Source of the DNA: Herpetosiphon geysericola
GTDB taxonomy: Bacteria; Chloroflexota; Chloroflexia; Chloroflexales; Herpetosiphonaceae
Assembly: GCF_001306135.1 (NCBI RefSeq)
Contig: NZ_LGKP01000019.1
Coordinates: 17,067 to 81,066 of the forward strand
DNA: 64,000 nt
Reading direction: 5' to 3'
In this document: piece after piece, positions 27,010 to 36,572 of the stretch
Layout of the letters: each line of letters opens with the position of its first letter
How positions within the stretch are numbered: the stretch's first letter is position 1
Position numbers and translations under genes: made by a program
The notes under the pieces: generated by a model
What the model was told of the DNA's origin: nothing
Databases searched by the model: none
What the model saw: the letters and a program-made list of their open reading frames with translations, nothing else

Positions 27010-28473
27010 TTAATCCCTGTAATATTTGACGTCGTAGCCAAGCCAGCGCAGCTCATTGGGCTTTTGGCGCCAATTTTCGCGCACCTTGATCCAAAGGTCG
27101 AGATAAATTTGGCGACCAATTGAGCGCTCGATTTCAAAGCGTGAGGTTGCGCCGATTTTGCGCAGCATCGAGCCACCAGCTCCAATGATAATGCCTTTTT
27201 GCGAATCTTTTTCGACCGAGATGTTGGCCCGAATGTAAATCACTTTGCCGCGATCTTCCCATTCTTCAACTTCAACCGCAACCGAGTGCGGAATTTCTTC
27301 CTCGGTGTTGAGCATAACCTTTTCGCGAATCATTTCGGCGACCAAGGTGCGCTCGGAAACATCGGAAAGTTGATCTTCTGGGTACAGACGATGGCCGACT
27401 GGCAGTCGCTTGACGATTTCTGCGAGCAAGGTTTCCATGCCAAGTTTATCGCGGGCTGAAACGGCAACTTCCATTTCCCATGGCGCGAGGTCGCGATATT
27501 CTTGCAAATGTTTATCGGCTTCGTCGGTGGCATCGACTTTGTTGAGCACCAAAATATGTGGCTTGCGTGAGAGCAAGACCATTTGGGCAATTTCGCGATC
27601 CATGCGGTTGGGTGGCACAGTAATATCGACCATAAAGCAGATCACATCGGCGTTTGGCACTGCTTTTTTGGCCACATCGACCATAAAATTGCCAAGCTTA
27701 TGACGTGGCTTGTGAATCCCCGGCGTATCAACGAAAATAATCTGGGCATCGGGGCCGTTGAGAATGCCACGCACTGGCACGCGCGTGGTTTGGGGTTTCG
27801 GCGAAACAATCGAGACTTTTTGGCCAAGATAGGCATTCAACAAGGTCGATTTGCCGACGTTCGGTTTGCCGACCAAGGCCACGAAGCCACTGTGAACTTC
27901 CTGATCGGTTGGCAGCAAGGGCTTGGGCAAGTTGGGTTTGACTGGCAGATGATGCACAACCGGCCCATCTTCGTCGTCGTCAACCTCGGCAGCGGCCTGC
28001 GGCGCAGCCTTGACTTCTGGTTGCTCGTCGTCAGATTCATCGTCCTCGTCGAACTCAGCGTCGCCATCTTCGTCGAAAGCTACCAACCATGGGTTGAGCG
28101 CTTCAAGCCGATCGTTTAGGCCAAACTCAATCATAGCTTGGATTTCGATGCCCAAAGCGCGGCCTTTGCGATCGAGGTCAACAATCGCCTCGTAAGGCAG
28201 TTCCTCGCTGGTGGCGACTTCGTGCTGGCCAAAGCTCAAGGTTAATTGATGATTCTCTTCGTTGTAGTGCAGCTCTTCGAAGCCTTGGGCATATTGCAAA
28301 AAGCTTTTTTTCGGTGCTGAAGCCAATTGCAACTGCACGCCAACGATCTGCCTAGCAGCATCTAATAAAAAGACCCCTGGAATTTCCAGCTGGCTCGCAT
28401 CATCGCCTTCGTTAATATCGGTAAAGTAGGCATATAAAGCCCGTGCATCAGCATCAAAAGTAAGTTCTAACAT
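27010..28473 (-). CDS. era: GTPase Era with N-terminal DUF2283-like extension
   Basis: A 487-residue protein; ordinary Era is about 300. Residues about 195-487 are Era: G1 GKPNVGKST, G3 DTPGIH, G4 NKVD, G5 SARDK and a KH domain with GIIIGAGGSMLRKIG. Era binds 16S rRNA during 30S assembly. Residues 1-115 look like DUF2283 (LTFDADARALYAYF and IVDLDRKGRALGIEI) and 135-175 are strongly acidic. The fusion is one open frame with no internal ribosome site that I noticed. The DUF2283-like part is an inference from motif pattern. The ATG is only 2 bases from GGAG. Confidence 0.93.
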   Translation of the reverse strand: MLELTFDADARALYAYFTDINEGDDASQLEIPGVFLLDAARQIVGVQLQLASAPKKSFLQYAQGFEELHYNEENHQLTLSFGQHEVATSEELPYEAIVDLDRKGRALGIEIQAMIEFGLNDRLEALNPWLVAFDEDGDAEFDEDDESDDEQPEVKAAPQAAAEVDDDEDGPVVHHLPVKPNLPKPLLPTDQEVHSGFVALVGKPNVGKSTLLNAYLGQKVSIVSPKPQTTRVPVRGILNGPDAQIIFVDTPGIHKPRHKLGNFMVDVAKKAVPNADVICFMVDITVPPNRMDREIAQMVLLSRKPHILVLNKVDATDEADKHLQEYRDLAPWEMEVAVSARDKLGMETLLAEIVKRLPVGHRLYPEDQLSDVSERTLVAEMIREKVMLNTEEEIPHSVAVEVEEWEDRGKVIYIRANISVEKDSQKGIIIGAGGSMLRKIGATSRFEIERSIGRQIYLDLWIKVRENWRQKPNELRWLGYDVKYYRD

Positions 28474-28502
28474 AGCTCCATCAAATTCTAGTGTTAATCA
28501 CT

Positions 28503-29321
28503 TTAAGGGTTAATTGGAACCGCAGTTCCGGAAAGACTACCGCCGCTGCTGGTTGGCGTTGGCGCAAGGTTTGGTTGAGGCACAACGCTTGGTTGGGCGG
28601 TGTTATTGGTCGGGACACTGGCTGGCGCGGTTGGCTCAAGCGCGTTTGGCTGTTGGGGCGCCGTTTGATTGGCGCTGCCAGCACAATCGCCAACTTTGCT
28701 CACATTCACTGTCACATTGGTATAGTCGAGCGAATACAATAAATCGCTGACATTTTTTTGCGCTTCGATTGCAGCGCGATCAAGCACGCCATTTTCACAA
28801 GCACTCTGAATAATCGATTGTTCAGCAAAACTGCGGGCATTACTTTCTAAATTAACATCACCCCGACTTAGCCAACCACGCTCACGATCATAGACTCGCG
28901 TGGCTTCATTATCTAAGCGCGAGTAGATGATGCGGGTTGGTGGCAAGGTAATTTTAATCGATTTGCCGTCGATCACAATTTGATCATCGCGCAACTCGCT
29001 CATATCAATCCCAAGCCCAACCTCGCCGCGTGCTTGCAGCAAAATCCGATCGCCATAGAGCAACTCTTGGAAGAAGTTGCCTTCATTGCGCGACTCAATC
29101 ACTTGATCAGCCTGATAGGAAAAGGTGATCCACTCGTTACGAGCACGTAATTGCTGCACAATCGCTGGGCCTTGGGCATTGTTGACAGTTTGTGGCTTGT
29201 TAAACCACATGCCAATTGGGTCAAAAAGGCCAGTTATCGAAAGCACAACCATAATTCCAAGTGCTCCGATGAGCAGAAAAAACAAACTACTTATACAACC
29301 AGAATTCCGTTGACGGTACAT
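28503..29321 (-). CDS. DUF4230 membrane-anchored protein
   Basis: A 272-residue protein. One membrane segment near the N-terminus (SSLFFLLIGALGIMVVLSIT) precedes a DUF4230 domain: LLQARGEVGLGIDMSEL, IVIDGKSIKITLPPTRI and ATRVYDRERGWL. The C-terminal 60 residues are Pro/Thr/Ala/Asn-rich and probably extracellular. The family's function is unknown. The start at 29321 has AGGAGG 7 bases upstream, so the two earlier in-frame Met codons were not used. It starts the unit that runs into era, with a 29-base gap. Confidence 0.85.
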   Translation of the reverse strand: MYRQRNSGCISSLFFLLIGALGIMVVLSITGLFDPIGMWFNKPQTVNNAQGPAIVQQLRARNEWITFSYQADQVIESRNEGNFFQELLYGDRILLQARGEVGLGIDMSELRDDQIVIDGKSIKITLPPTRIIYSRLDNEATRVYDRERGWLSRGDVNLESNARSFAEQSIIQSACENGVLDRAAIEAQKNVSDLLYSLDYTNVTVNVSKVGDCAGSANQTAPQQPNALEPTAPASVPTNNTAQPSVVPQPNLAPTPTSSGGSLSGTAVPINP

Positions 29322-29445
29322 TTGGAGCCTCCTTTGGCGAAGCTCAATCATAGGTACTTGGTAGTATAGCCGAAAAATGCTGGCGTGGTGCATTTTCTGC
29401 TATAGCCTAGGGCGTAGGGCGATGCTATTTGTGTTAGGAGTTTGT

Positions 29446-29664
29446 ATGAGCGACCAATTATTTAAAGATGCTGATGACTTTGAGCGTACCTATGTTGGCG
29501 ATCAAGCATCCGACGCTACGGTTGTGCCGCCGGTTGCACCAAACCCAGCCTTTGAAAATGGGGTGATGCCAACGCCGCCGCTATATATTGATCGCGATGG
29601 TTTGCAGGCTGCACCGCTGCCCCTCGATGAGCCGAATCCAAACGAACGACGTGAGGATGATTAA
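29446..29664 (+). CDS. Small acidic protein of unknown function
   Basis: A 72-residue acidic, Pro-rich protein that I do not recognise. The start at 29446 (MSDQLFKDADDFERTYVG) follows TTAGGAG at good distance, and an efficient terminator follows the stop, which together support a real gene. No signal peptide or membrane segment; probably largely disordered and cytoplasmic. Confidence 0.7.
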   Translation: MSDQLFKDADDFERTYVGDQASDATVVPPVAPNPAFENGVMPTPPLYIDRDGLQAAPLPLDEPNPNERREDD

Positions 29665-29672
29665 ATGCAATT

Positions 29673-29707
29673 GCCACGCTCAACACTTGAGCGTGGCAGT
29701 ATTTTTG
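29673..29707 (+). terminator. Intrinsic terminator
   Basis: An 11-base perfect stem (GCCACGCTCAA / TTGAGCGTGGC, loop CAC) followed by AGTATTTTT. It sits between two convergent genes and ends the 72-residue gene; it may also serve the opposite strand weakly. Confidence 0.85.
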
Positions 29708-29710
29708 GAT

Positions 29711-30931
29711 TTATTGATCAAGCGCGATGGCCCATTGCATATTGGCGCCGCTTAGTGCCAAATCGGCTATCGGGCTGCCATTGCTGGGAATCCATTGCAA
29801 TTGCGTTTCGGCCATCATTGAAGGCACGATCACTGCGCCACTGCCGTCAGGCGCCCACAAGACGCTGCCAACCGTTTGGCTATCTTGACGCAGTGGCATG
29901 ATGCTCCCATCCACGCCAATTTGGCTGAGGGTCAGCGGAGCCGAGATTTCCATTGGATCGTTGCTATCGATTGTGCCAACAAAGCCTAGATGGCTGCCAT
30001 CTGGCTGCATGAAAACACTTGAAACTGGCTGGAATGGCGCAACATTATCGCCATCGATCAACGCCTTAGATTCGCCTGTGCTGGGGTTGATATGCCACCA
30101 ACCAGTTGGGAATATGCCAAATGTTTCGTTCGTGACGTTAATTGCACTACCATCTGGCTCCCAGCTCACATGGCAACATGGATAATTGCCATTGATCGTA
30201 ATCGTTAATGGCGCAGAGCTGGCCAAATCAAACAAGACTAAATTGCCACCCTCTGGCACAAATCCCGCTGTCGCCAAGATTTTGCTGCCATCGGGCGACC
30301 AACTATTAGGGCCATATAACACCGAATAAGCGTAAATATCGGCTAGGGCTGCATCTGCGTTGCTGGTGTGGGGCTGAAGCATGGTTTGCTTACGGTCGAT
30401 CAGGCTGAGCACTTGCAAACCGCCCCAGCTAAAGGCAATCGAGCTGCCATCGGGCGACCAACGCGGCGTATTGAGTTGATCACGATGAAACACATTGGTA
30501 TCTGCCTGGGGATCGATAGTTGGCCCATCGACTAAAATCTCGCGATTTTGGCCCAAGGCATCAACCAAAATCAAATCGTTGTTGGCGATGTAGGCAATTT
30601 GGCCAAGGCTGCTGATCTGATAATCGAAGACCCCATTTTGTTCGTTGGTAATTGGCGTAAGCGTCTTGCCATCAGTTTCGAGGCGCACAATCTGCACGCC
30701 ATTTGGTTGTGACGAGAGCGCATACAAGGGCTGAGGCAATACTTGGCTGCTCACTGCTGGGCTTGGTTGCAGCGTGGCTGCAAGCGTTGGAACACTGGTT
30801 GCAGCAGGCAGTGCGCTTGGCTCGGCTGCAATCACATTGGCGCTTGGTTGTGGTTGGCTGGTGGGGCTGGTGGCACTGCTACAGCCAACCAAGCCCAATA
30901 CTAACCAAGCTAACCCTCGACGATAACGCAT
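29711..30931 (-). CDS. PD40/TolB-like propeller lipoprotein
   Basis: A 406-residue exported protein. The start at 30931 has AGGAG 7 bases upstream and gives MRYRRGLAWLVLGLVGCSS, a lipoprotein signal with Cys at the LVGC box. A Thr/Pro/Ser-rich linker is followed by TolB/PD40-type repeats: TPRWSPDGSSIAFSW, NSWSPDGSKILATAG, VSWEPDGSAINVT and VLWAPDGSGAVIV, probably a beta-propeller. It most likely sits on the outside of the membrane; the ligand is unknown. Confidence 0.87.
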   Translation of the reverse strand: MRYRRGLAWLVLGLVGCSSATSPTSQPQPSANVIAAEPSALPAATSVPTLAATLQPSPAVSSQVLPQPLYALSSQPNGVQIVRLETDGKTLTPITNEQNGVFDYQISSLGQIAYIANNDLILVDALGQNREILVDGPTIDPQADTNVFHRDQLNTPRWSPDGSSIAFSWGGLQVLSLIDRKQTMLQPHTSNADAALADIYAYSVLYGPNSWSPDGSKILATAGFVPEGGNLVLFDLASSAPLTITINGNYPCCHVSWEPDGSAINVTNETFGIFPTGWWHINPSTGESKALIDGDNVAPFQPVSSVFMQPDGSHLGFVGTIDSNDPMEISAPLTLSQIGVDGSIMPLRQDSQTVGSVLWAPDGSGAVIVPSMMAETQLQWIPSNGSPIADLALSGANMQWAIALDQ

Positions 30932-31048
30932 CACATCACTCCTATATCTTCTAAAATTCAGCGAATCTGATGCTATCAAAGGTGCTTAAGGCTTGTCAAT
31001 CAGCCTTTAAGTGCTGGCAACCTTCGAGGTAGGCCGCAAAAGACGTGA

Positions 31049-31999
31049 TTATTTGAATTTACGCAGCCGCACCAGCCAACCAACTGGGTAGCCAAGCATT
31101 TTAGCCAGATCGCCAACTAGGCGAATAATTGGCGGTAAACTGAGGGTTTTGAGCCGACGGTCGAATGTCCAGCCTTTGGTTGCCAGCCACAAGCGGCGAT
31201 AGGGTTTGCGAGTGTAGCCAGCAAGGCCGAGGCCCAACAAAGCGCCAAGCCACGGGCGTTGGGGCAGGTTGCGGAGCAAAACTAACAAACCAAGGTAAGT
31301 TGCATAACGAATCGCATGGCGCAAGGGCCAGAGGTTGGCAACGCCATCGCCACGGGCATAGAAGAAATATTGGCGAAAGAGCGCGCGTAAACTTGAGCGC
31401 GGCTGAAAATGCACAACTGCATCAAGCACCGCTGTGCTGCGAAAACCCGCCGCAATGGCAGCTTGATCAAACACCAAATCTTCGCAGTGGTCGAGCCATT
31501 CAGGATAGCCGCCGACAGTCTCCCACACAACTTTGCGAAACGCCACCGATTGGCCAGCAGCCAAAAATCGATTGGGATCAACTTCTGCGGCCAGCGGATA
31601 GTTGGTTGCACCAATTGCGGTTTCGAGGTCGCTGCGCGGCGCTGCTTGATAAAAGCCCGCCACTAAATCTGCTTGATCTGCTTCGAGCGGCGCGATAATC
31701 CGTTCGAGCCATTCGCGATCGAGCGCTAAGCCTGCATCGGTCGAGGCGATTAAGTGGCCTTGGGCATGCCTAATTGCATTATTACGGCCAGAAGAGATAT
31801 TAAACCCGCCATGGACGAGCCGTATTGGTGCGCCGCGATCGATATAGGTTTGCACAATGGCAGCGGTGGCATCGGTCGAGCCACAATCATTGACCACAAT
31901 CTCATCTGGCTGGCGGCTTTGGGCCAACATCGAATCGAGCAAAGCGGCAATGGTATCGGCTTCGTTTTTGACGGTGCAAATGAGCGATAGTTGGGTCAT
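31049..31999 (-). CDS. Family 2 glycosyltransferase
   Basis: A 316-residue GT-A glycosyltransferase. LSLICTVKNEADTIAALLDS and DEIVVNDCGSTDATAAIV form the nucleotide site; the DxD-like STDAGLALDREWL follows, and later DHCEDLVFDQAAI. The C-terminal part has hydrophobic stretches. It starts 6 bases after the histidine kinase stop, so the two are in one transcript. The sugar and acceptor are unknown. Confidence 0.9.
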   Translation of the reverse strand: MTQLSLICTVKNEADTIAALLDSMLAQSRQPDEIVVNDCGSTDATAAIVQTYIDRGAPIRLVHGGFNISSGRNNAIRHAQGHLIASTDAGLALDREWLERIIAPLEADQADLVAGFYQAAPRSDLETAIGATNYPLAAEVDPNRFLAAGQSVAFRKVVWETVGGYPEWLDHCEDLVFDQAAIAAGFRSTAVLDAVVHFQPRSSLRALFRQYFFYARGDGVANLWPLRHAIRYATYLGLLVLLRNLPQRPWLGALLGLGLAGYTRKPYRRLWLATKGWTFDRRLKTLSLPPIIRLVGDLAKMLGYPVGWLVRLRKFK

Positions 32000-32005
32000 G
32001 CTGGC

Positions 32006-33913
32006 TCAATCATCTAATTCATCAGGGCTAAATTTAATCAGTGCGCGAGTCCATTCGGTTTCGCGTTTGAACTCAAAGCTGCCGCCAAGGTCGGTGTTAA
32101 CCAAGGTTTCGATAATGCCAAGCCCCAGCCCAGTGCTGACGCGGCGCTTAACTGGTTCCGGTCTGGTCGGGCCATCGTCGCGCACTTGTACCCAAGCGTG
32201 TTCTGCTTCCAGCCAGCCATCGATGCCAATAATGCCGCCCTCGGCGCTAAGGCCGTGATCAAGCGCATTATGTACCAATTCGTTGATTACGATCGCGAGA
32301 ACTGTCGCAGCTCGCGCATTGACCAACACCGAATCGCCAGTGATCAAGAATTCAACCGGCGTTTCGGTGGGTAGGCTCATCTGAATATTTTCGGCAATTT
32401 GCTTGGCAATATCTTGGACGGTGGTTTGGCCTTCGCCGTCGTGGCTCAGCAAATTGTGCACAGCTGCAATCGCATGGATGCGGCGCACACTATCATCAAG
32501 CGCCTGCCGACCCTCAGTTTCATTGTTCAAACGGCGAGCCTGCATTTGTAGCAAGGCCGAGATCGTTTGCAAATTGTTGCGCACGCGGTGATGAATTTCT
32601 TGCAGCAAAGTCGATTTGATCGTCAGATTGCGCTGGGTTTCTTCATACAAGCGGGCATTTTCGATCGCAATTGCGCCTTCATCGGCAAACGTGGTGAGCA
32701 ACTGCACCTGTTCATATTCGATGTGGCGCGGCGCATAACTATAAAAACACAAGGCCCCGATAATTCGATTGCCCGTGCGCATCGGCAGCGCAAACAACGA
32801 ATGAAAGCCCTCGCGATAGGCAATCGCCTGCACGCCCGACCAACGCTCGTCGGTGTAGGCATTGGGCACTGCGATCGCCCGATGCTCACGAATCACTTGC
32901 ACGATCATATCTTCGACGCCGGAGGTGCGGCCAGGCCCATACGAAGCCAACATTTTAACTTTGTTATTTGGGCGCACCTGGAAAATATCGGTGCGATCAA
33001 CATCGGCAATTTTGACAGCTTGCTCCACAATTAAATGCAGCAAATTATCAACATCTAAGGTTGAAGCCAAGGCCGCCGTTACTCGCTGCAAGGTGGTTAA
33101 TTCACGAATTTTTTGGTGCAAACGAGCATCGGTTTGTTGATACATTTGGGCATTGGCAATCGAAAGCGCAATTTCGCCAGCCACTACTTCGAGATATGAG
33201 GTTTGCTCTTGCGAAAACTCATGCGGATCACGATTTTGCACCGTAATCACGCCTTGCAGGGTTTCGATATGGTGGCGCTCGCTGGCAAATAAAATCACAG
33301 GAACCGCCAGCAGTGAGCGGAATTGCCATTCTTCGAGCAGCGGCTCAAGCTGGTAGCGCGGCTCGTTGCGCACATCGAAAATCGCCACTGGCTTGCCCAA
33401 TTCGCCAGCCCAACCAGTTACCCCAACCCCAATTTCAACCTCGACCGTACCAATCGCCTTGGGATTCAGCCCACGGGTCGCGACCAAACGTAGCATGCGC
33501 CGATGCTGATCGAAAAGATAAATCGAACAAACATCGACCCGCATCACATCGCTAACCGTATCGACCACGGTTTGCAGCGAGGCATCAATATCGAGGGTTG
33601 AGTTGGCGGCGCTAATAATTCGATGCAAGCCATCGAGCTGTTGCACGCGGCGCATCAAGTGGTTTTGCCAATGGCGGGTGCGCTGTTCCTCGCGGGCGGC
33701 AGCATAGCCAAGCAACAAATCAGTTACCACCGCGCTAGGATCAAGCCGGGCTTGGGTAGCGGCCTCGATGCCAAGTTTGGTCAACATTTGAGGATCAGCG
33801 TTTTGGCTTTGCCACGTTGCGCCAAACGCCCGCAACTCTTGGGCTTGAGCCACAGCATTATCATTTTGCAAAATCGCGAGAATTGCCGCATTTGGAGCGT
33901 CTGTATCGATCAT
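32006..33913 (-). CDS. GAF-domain sensor histidine kinase (HisKA_2 type)
   Basis: A 635-residue soluble kinase. After an N-terminal region come two GAF domains (about 105-260 and 280-425), a phosphoacceptor helix LLQEIHHRVRNNLQTISALL typical of HisKA_2/PdtaS kinases, an N-box NELVHNALDHG and a G-box RRVSTGLGLGIIETLV. No membrane segment is present, so it senses a cytoplasmic signal such as redox state, a gas or a small molecule. No response regulator is encoded nearby. It is co-transcribed with the GT2 gene. Confidence 0.92.
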   Translation of the reverse strand: MIDTDAPNAAILAILQNDNAVAQAQELRAFGATWQSQNADPQMLTKLGIEAATQARLDPSAVVTDLLLGYAAAREEQRTRHWQNHLMRRVQQLDGLHRIISAANSTLDIDASLQTVVDTVSDVMRVDVCSIYLFDQHRRMLRLVATRGLNPKAIGTVEVEIGVGVTGWAGELGKPVAIFDVRNEPRYQLEPLLEEWQFRSLLAVPVILFASERHHIETLQGVITVQNRDPHEFSQEQTSYLEVVAGEIALSIANAQMYQQTDARLHQKIRELTTLQRVTAALASTLDVDNLLHLIVEQAVKIADVDRTDIFQVRPNNKVKMLASYGPGRTSGVEDMIVQVIREHRAIAVPNAYTDERWSGVQAIAYREGFHSLFALPMRTGNRIIGALCFYSYAPRHIEYEQVQLLTTFADEGAIAIENARLYEETQRNLTIKSTLLQEIHHRVRNNLQTISALLQMQARRLNNETEGRQALDDSVRRIHAIAAVHNLLSHDGEGQTTVQDIAKQIAENIQMSLPTETPVEFLITGDSVLVNARAATVLAIVINELVHNALDHGLSAEGGIIGIDGWLEAEHAWVQVRDDGPTRPEPVKRRVSTGLGLGIIETLVNTDLGGSFEFKRETEWTRALIKFSPDELDD

Positions 33914-34060
33914 AACCAGCGTGCCTCATTGCAGTCGTTGTGCCGAATGAGTGTAGAGCAATTGTCGGCTTTTTGCAAGAAAACACCGGATTGCAGCAGA
34001 ATCAAAAGCCCCTCGCCCGCGTTCAATTGGAGAGCGATTGGGGTTAGGGAACCCAGCTAA

Positions 34061-34789
34061 TCATTCCTTATTCTGCAAGGCTGCCAGCATTTTGCGGCAC
34101 ATCGCGGTAACTAGGGCAATTTCACTAGGGCTTGGGGTTGCGCGCGCCAGCAAATCGCGCACGGTGCGCACGGCACTTGCTTGTTGGCCAGCAGTTCGCG
34201 AGAATTTCAGCTGGCTCAACAATTGATCAAGCAAGTTGAGCAATAGTTCGTGGGCTGCTTGGTCGGCTAATTCAACCTTGGGCAAGGCTTCTGCTGAAGT
34301 TGCCAAGCCGCGCAGCGTATACAACGCCAACAGCACAGCATCGGCCAAATTCAACGATGGATAGCTAGGATCGACCGGAATACTGATTAATTGGCTGCAT
34401 TGCTCAAGCGCTGCGTTATCGAGGCCGCGATCTTCACGGCCAAACACCAACGCCACTGGTGCGCTCGCCGCCAAGGCGGCTAAAGTTGGGGCGAATTCGG
34501 GCAAACTAACGGCGCGTCGTTCGCCACGAGTGCGGCCACTAAACCCCACCACATATGGAATATTGGCTAATGCCGCGCCAAGGCTGGCATAGGTTTCAAT
34601 TTGCTCAACCAATTGGCTACTGCGATGCGCCATGTCATCGAGCCGTTCGATTGAGTAGGCGACTGGCTGAACTAAGCGCAAGCGTTGAAACCCAGTGTTG
34701 AGCAAGGCCCGCACTGTTGAGCCAATATTGACCTCGCGCTGAGGTTCGTGCAAAACTGTTATCACGTTGGAAAAAATCGTTGAACTCAC
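34061..34789 (-). CDS. TrmJ-like SPOUT RNA methyltransferase
   Basis: A 242-residue SPOUT (SpoU/TrmH) methyltransferase. LHEPQREVNIGSTVRALLNTG, ALVFGREDRGLDNAALEQC, and IPVDPSYPSLNLADAVLLALY are the three SPOUT motifs; the last forms the knot. The tail region resembles TrmJ, which methylates the 2'-O of tRNA position 32. The exact tRNA target cannot be read from the sequence. Confidence 0.88.
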   Translation of the reverse strand: MSSTIFSNVITVLHEPQREVNIGSTVRALLNTGFQRLRLVQPVAYSIERLDDMAHRSSQLVEQIETYASLGAALANIPYVVGFSGRTRGERRAVSLPEFAPTLAALAASAPVALVFGREDRGLDNAALEQCSQLISIPVDPSYPSLNLADAVLLALYTLRGLATSAEALPKVELADQAAHELLLNLLDQLLSQLKFSRTAGQQASAVRTVRDLLARATPSPSEIALVTAMCRKMLAALQNKE

Positions 34790-34839
34790 GGCAAATCCTC
34801 TGAAACAAAGCCGCTTGCTATCATAGCACCGATATAGAA

Positions 34840-35225
34840 GGATGAAGGATGAAAGTCAGAAGGCAAAAATCAAAAGTCAAAAAGAGAAGGGATGAGGGAT
34901 GAAGGATGAAGAACATAGAGCATAAAGTGCGAGAGGATGTGGCTATTGGCTCTTGGCTATGGGAACAAGAATTAAACAAATCTGTGGAATCTGTGGCGAA
35001 AAACTTAATTTATAGAGTGCACTTTTAACGCAGAGGCGCAGAGCATGTGAGGTTATTGGCTTGTATATCTTAGCTATTGGAATAATAATCTGTGGAATCT
35101 GTGGCGAAAATAATCATTCGTGCAATTCGTGGAATTCGTGGCCAAAAAATCGTGCTTCGCGATCTTCGCGATCTTCGCGGTTTCAACCCTTCGTGTCCTT
35201 CGTGTCCTTCGTAGATCAACATCGA
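34840..35225. repeat. Intergenic module repeat block H
   Basis: A divergent gap with no gene. Modules in order: GAAGGATGAAGGATGAAAG, GAAGGCAAAAATCAAAAGTC, GGGATGAGGGATGAAGGATG, GAACATAGAGCATAAAG, GGCTATTGGCTCTTGGCTA, AATCTGTGGAATCTGTGGCG, AACGCAGAGGCGCAGAG (35027), AATCTGTGGAATCTGTGGCG again, CGTGCAATTCGTGGAATTCG, TTCGCGATCTTCGCGATCTT, CCTTCGTGTCCTTCGTG. The part 35026-35220 is one higher-order unit (see findings). Confidence 0.85.
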
Positions 35226-35324
35226 TAACCTCAGACAACTTTCAGTTTCTTATCATTGAGATAATTCAGTCGCCTGTGCAATGATGGCGAGCAAAGCCTT
35301 TTCAGAGAGTGTGTGGAGATTTTG

Positions 35325-35915
35325 ATGCGTAGCCTTCAGCGAACGATCAACCTGAGTGTTGGATTGTTGCTCATCCTTGCCGCCTGTGGCCGAACCAGCA
35401 ATCAGCCAGCTGCATCGCCAGTGCAGCGTGGCCAAGTAGTTGTCGTCCATACAGCTACCGCTATTGTACCCAGCCCGACCGTGGCGAAAAAATTTGTGTT
35501 TGATACTCAACTAGCGATAAGCATTGCGACTGAGCTTGCGCTATCACCAACATCCCAGCCGCCAATCCTGACATTTCCGCCATCGCCAACATCACCACCT
35601 GTACAATCAGAGAAAATCACTGGAGATTGTGAACCTTGGCGCAATTTTATACCAAGCAATTGTTGGTTTAGTGACCGTAGAAAGATAATTGTTCAAGCCG
35701 GATCGAGTTTTGATCGGCAGCAAGGCAGAATTCAGGTTTTATATGCTGGACGTGCTAATTATGATACACCTGAGCGATTTGGTTCAATCAAAATTTATGC
35801 AGTTGATTATCCAATTGTTGATCTGTATACAAATACAACCCACCTATTATTCAACCTCGAAACGCGCCAGTGGCTTGATGTGGATGGCACGCCACTGCCA
35901 ACCGCAACCCCCTAA
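35325..35915 (+). CDS. Putative lipoprotein of unknown function
   Basis: A 196-residue protein. The start at 35325 has GGAGA upstream. MRSLQRTINLSVGLLLILAACGRT is a lipoprotein signal (LAAC box). Residues 25-85 are Thr/Pro/Ser-rich, then a small Cys-containing domain (CEPWRNFIPSNCWFSDRRK) and a C-terminal region of about 60 residues with RIQVLYAGRANYDTPERF. Two Cys could form a disulfide outside the cell. I recognise no family. It lies alone between repeat blocks. Confidence 0.75.
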   Translation: MRSLQRTINLSVGLLLILAACGRTSNQPAASPVQRGQVVVVHTATAIVPSPTVAKKFVFDTQLAISIATELALSPTSQPPILTFPPSPTSPPVQSEKITGDCEPWRNFIPSNCWFSDRRKIIVQAGSSFDRQQGRIQVLYAGRANYDTPERFGSIKIYAVDYPIVDLYTNTTHLLFNLETRQWLDVDGTPLPTATP

Positions 35916-35917
35916 GC

Positions 35918-36425
35918 AAGGATGAGGGATGAAGAACAAATCAAAAGTCAGAAGTCAAAAATCAAAAGGAATGAAGGTTAGGCTTTGGGCTAGCAAAAAC
36001 AGAATCAAAACAATCTGTGGAATCTGTGGCTAAAAATGGTCTTCGCGATCTTCGCGATCTTCGTGGTTTCGATCCTTCGTGCTGTTCGTGGGTCATTTAT
36101 TAACGCAGAGGCGCAGAGGAAATATGGCTATAGGCTATTAGGAACAAGAATCAAACAAATCTGGGTAATCTGTGGCGAAAAAAGCTTCGTGTAATTCGTG
36201 GCTAAAAACGTTGTTCTCGATCTTCGTGGGCCATTTCTTAACGCAGAGGCGCAGAGGGATGAGGCTATCGGCTGTAGGCTATGGGCTGTGGGAAGCATAA
36301 TTAGGGAAATCTGTGGGAATCTGTGGCTAAAAATTCGTGCTTCGCGATCTTCGTGATCTTCGCGGTTAAAACATGTTGTGTCCTTCGTGGATATTTCATC
36401 CTTCATCCCTCATCCTTCATAATTT
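35918..36425. repeat. Intergenic module repeat block I (two higher-order units)
   Basis: The gap before pckG contains at least two tandem copies of a longer unit, each starting with TAACGCAGAGGCGCAGAGG (36101 and 36239) and running through GGCTATAGGCTAT-type, AATCTGTGGNAATCTGTGGC-type, ATTCGTGGCTAAAAA-type and TCGATCTTCGTGG-type modules in the same order. An earlier partial unit starts with the same modules. No gene is supported. Confidence 0.85.
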
Positions 36426-36572
36426 CATCGTTTGTTGTCATCCCTCTGTCTTAGGTTGTGAAGTTTTTCCTTAAGTTTGAAGGTGGGCTGGTATTCTATA
36501 GACAGGTTCGCGATGGCGTGCAGGGGGTTCAATGAAAACCCGACATCGCGAAGCATTGGAGGAATCAGTATT

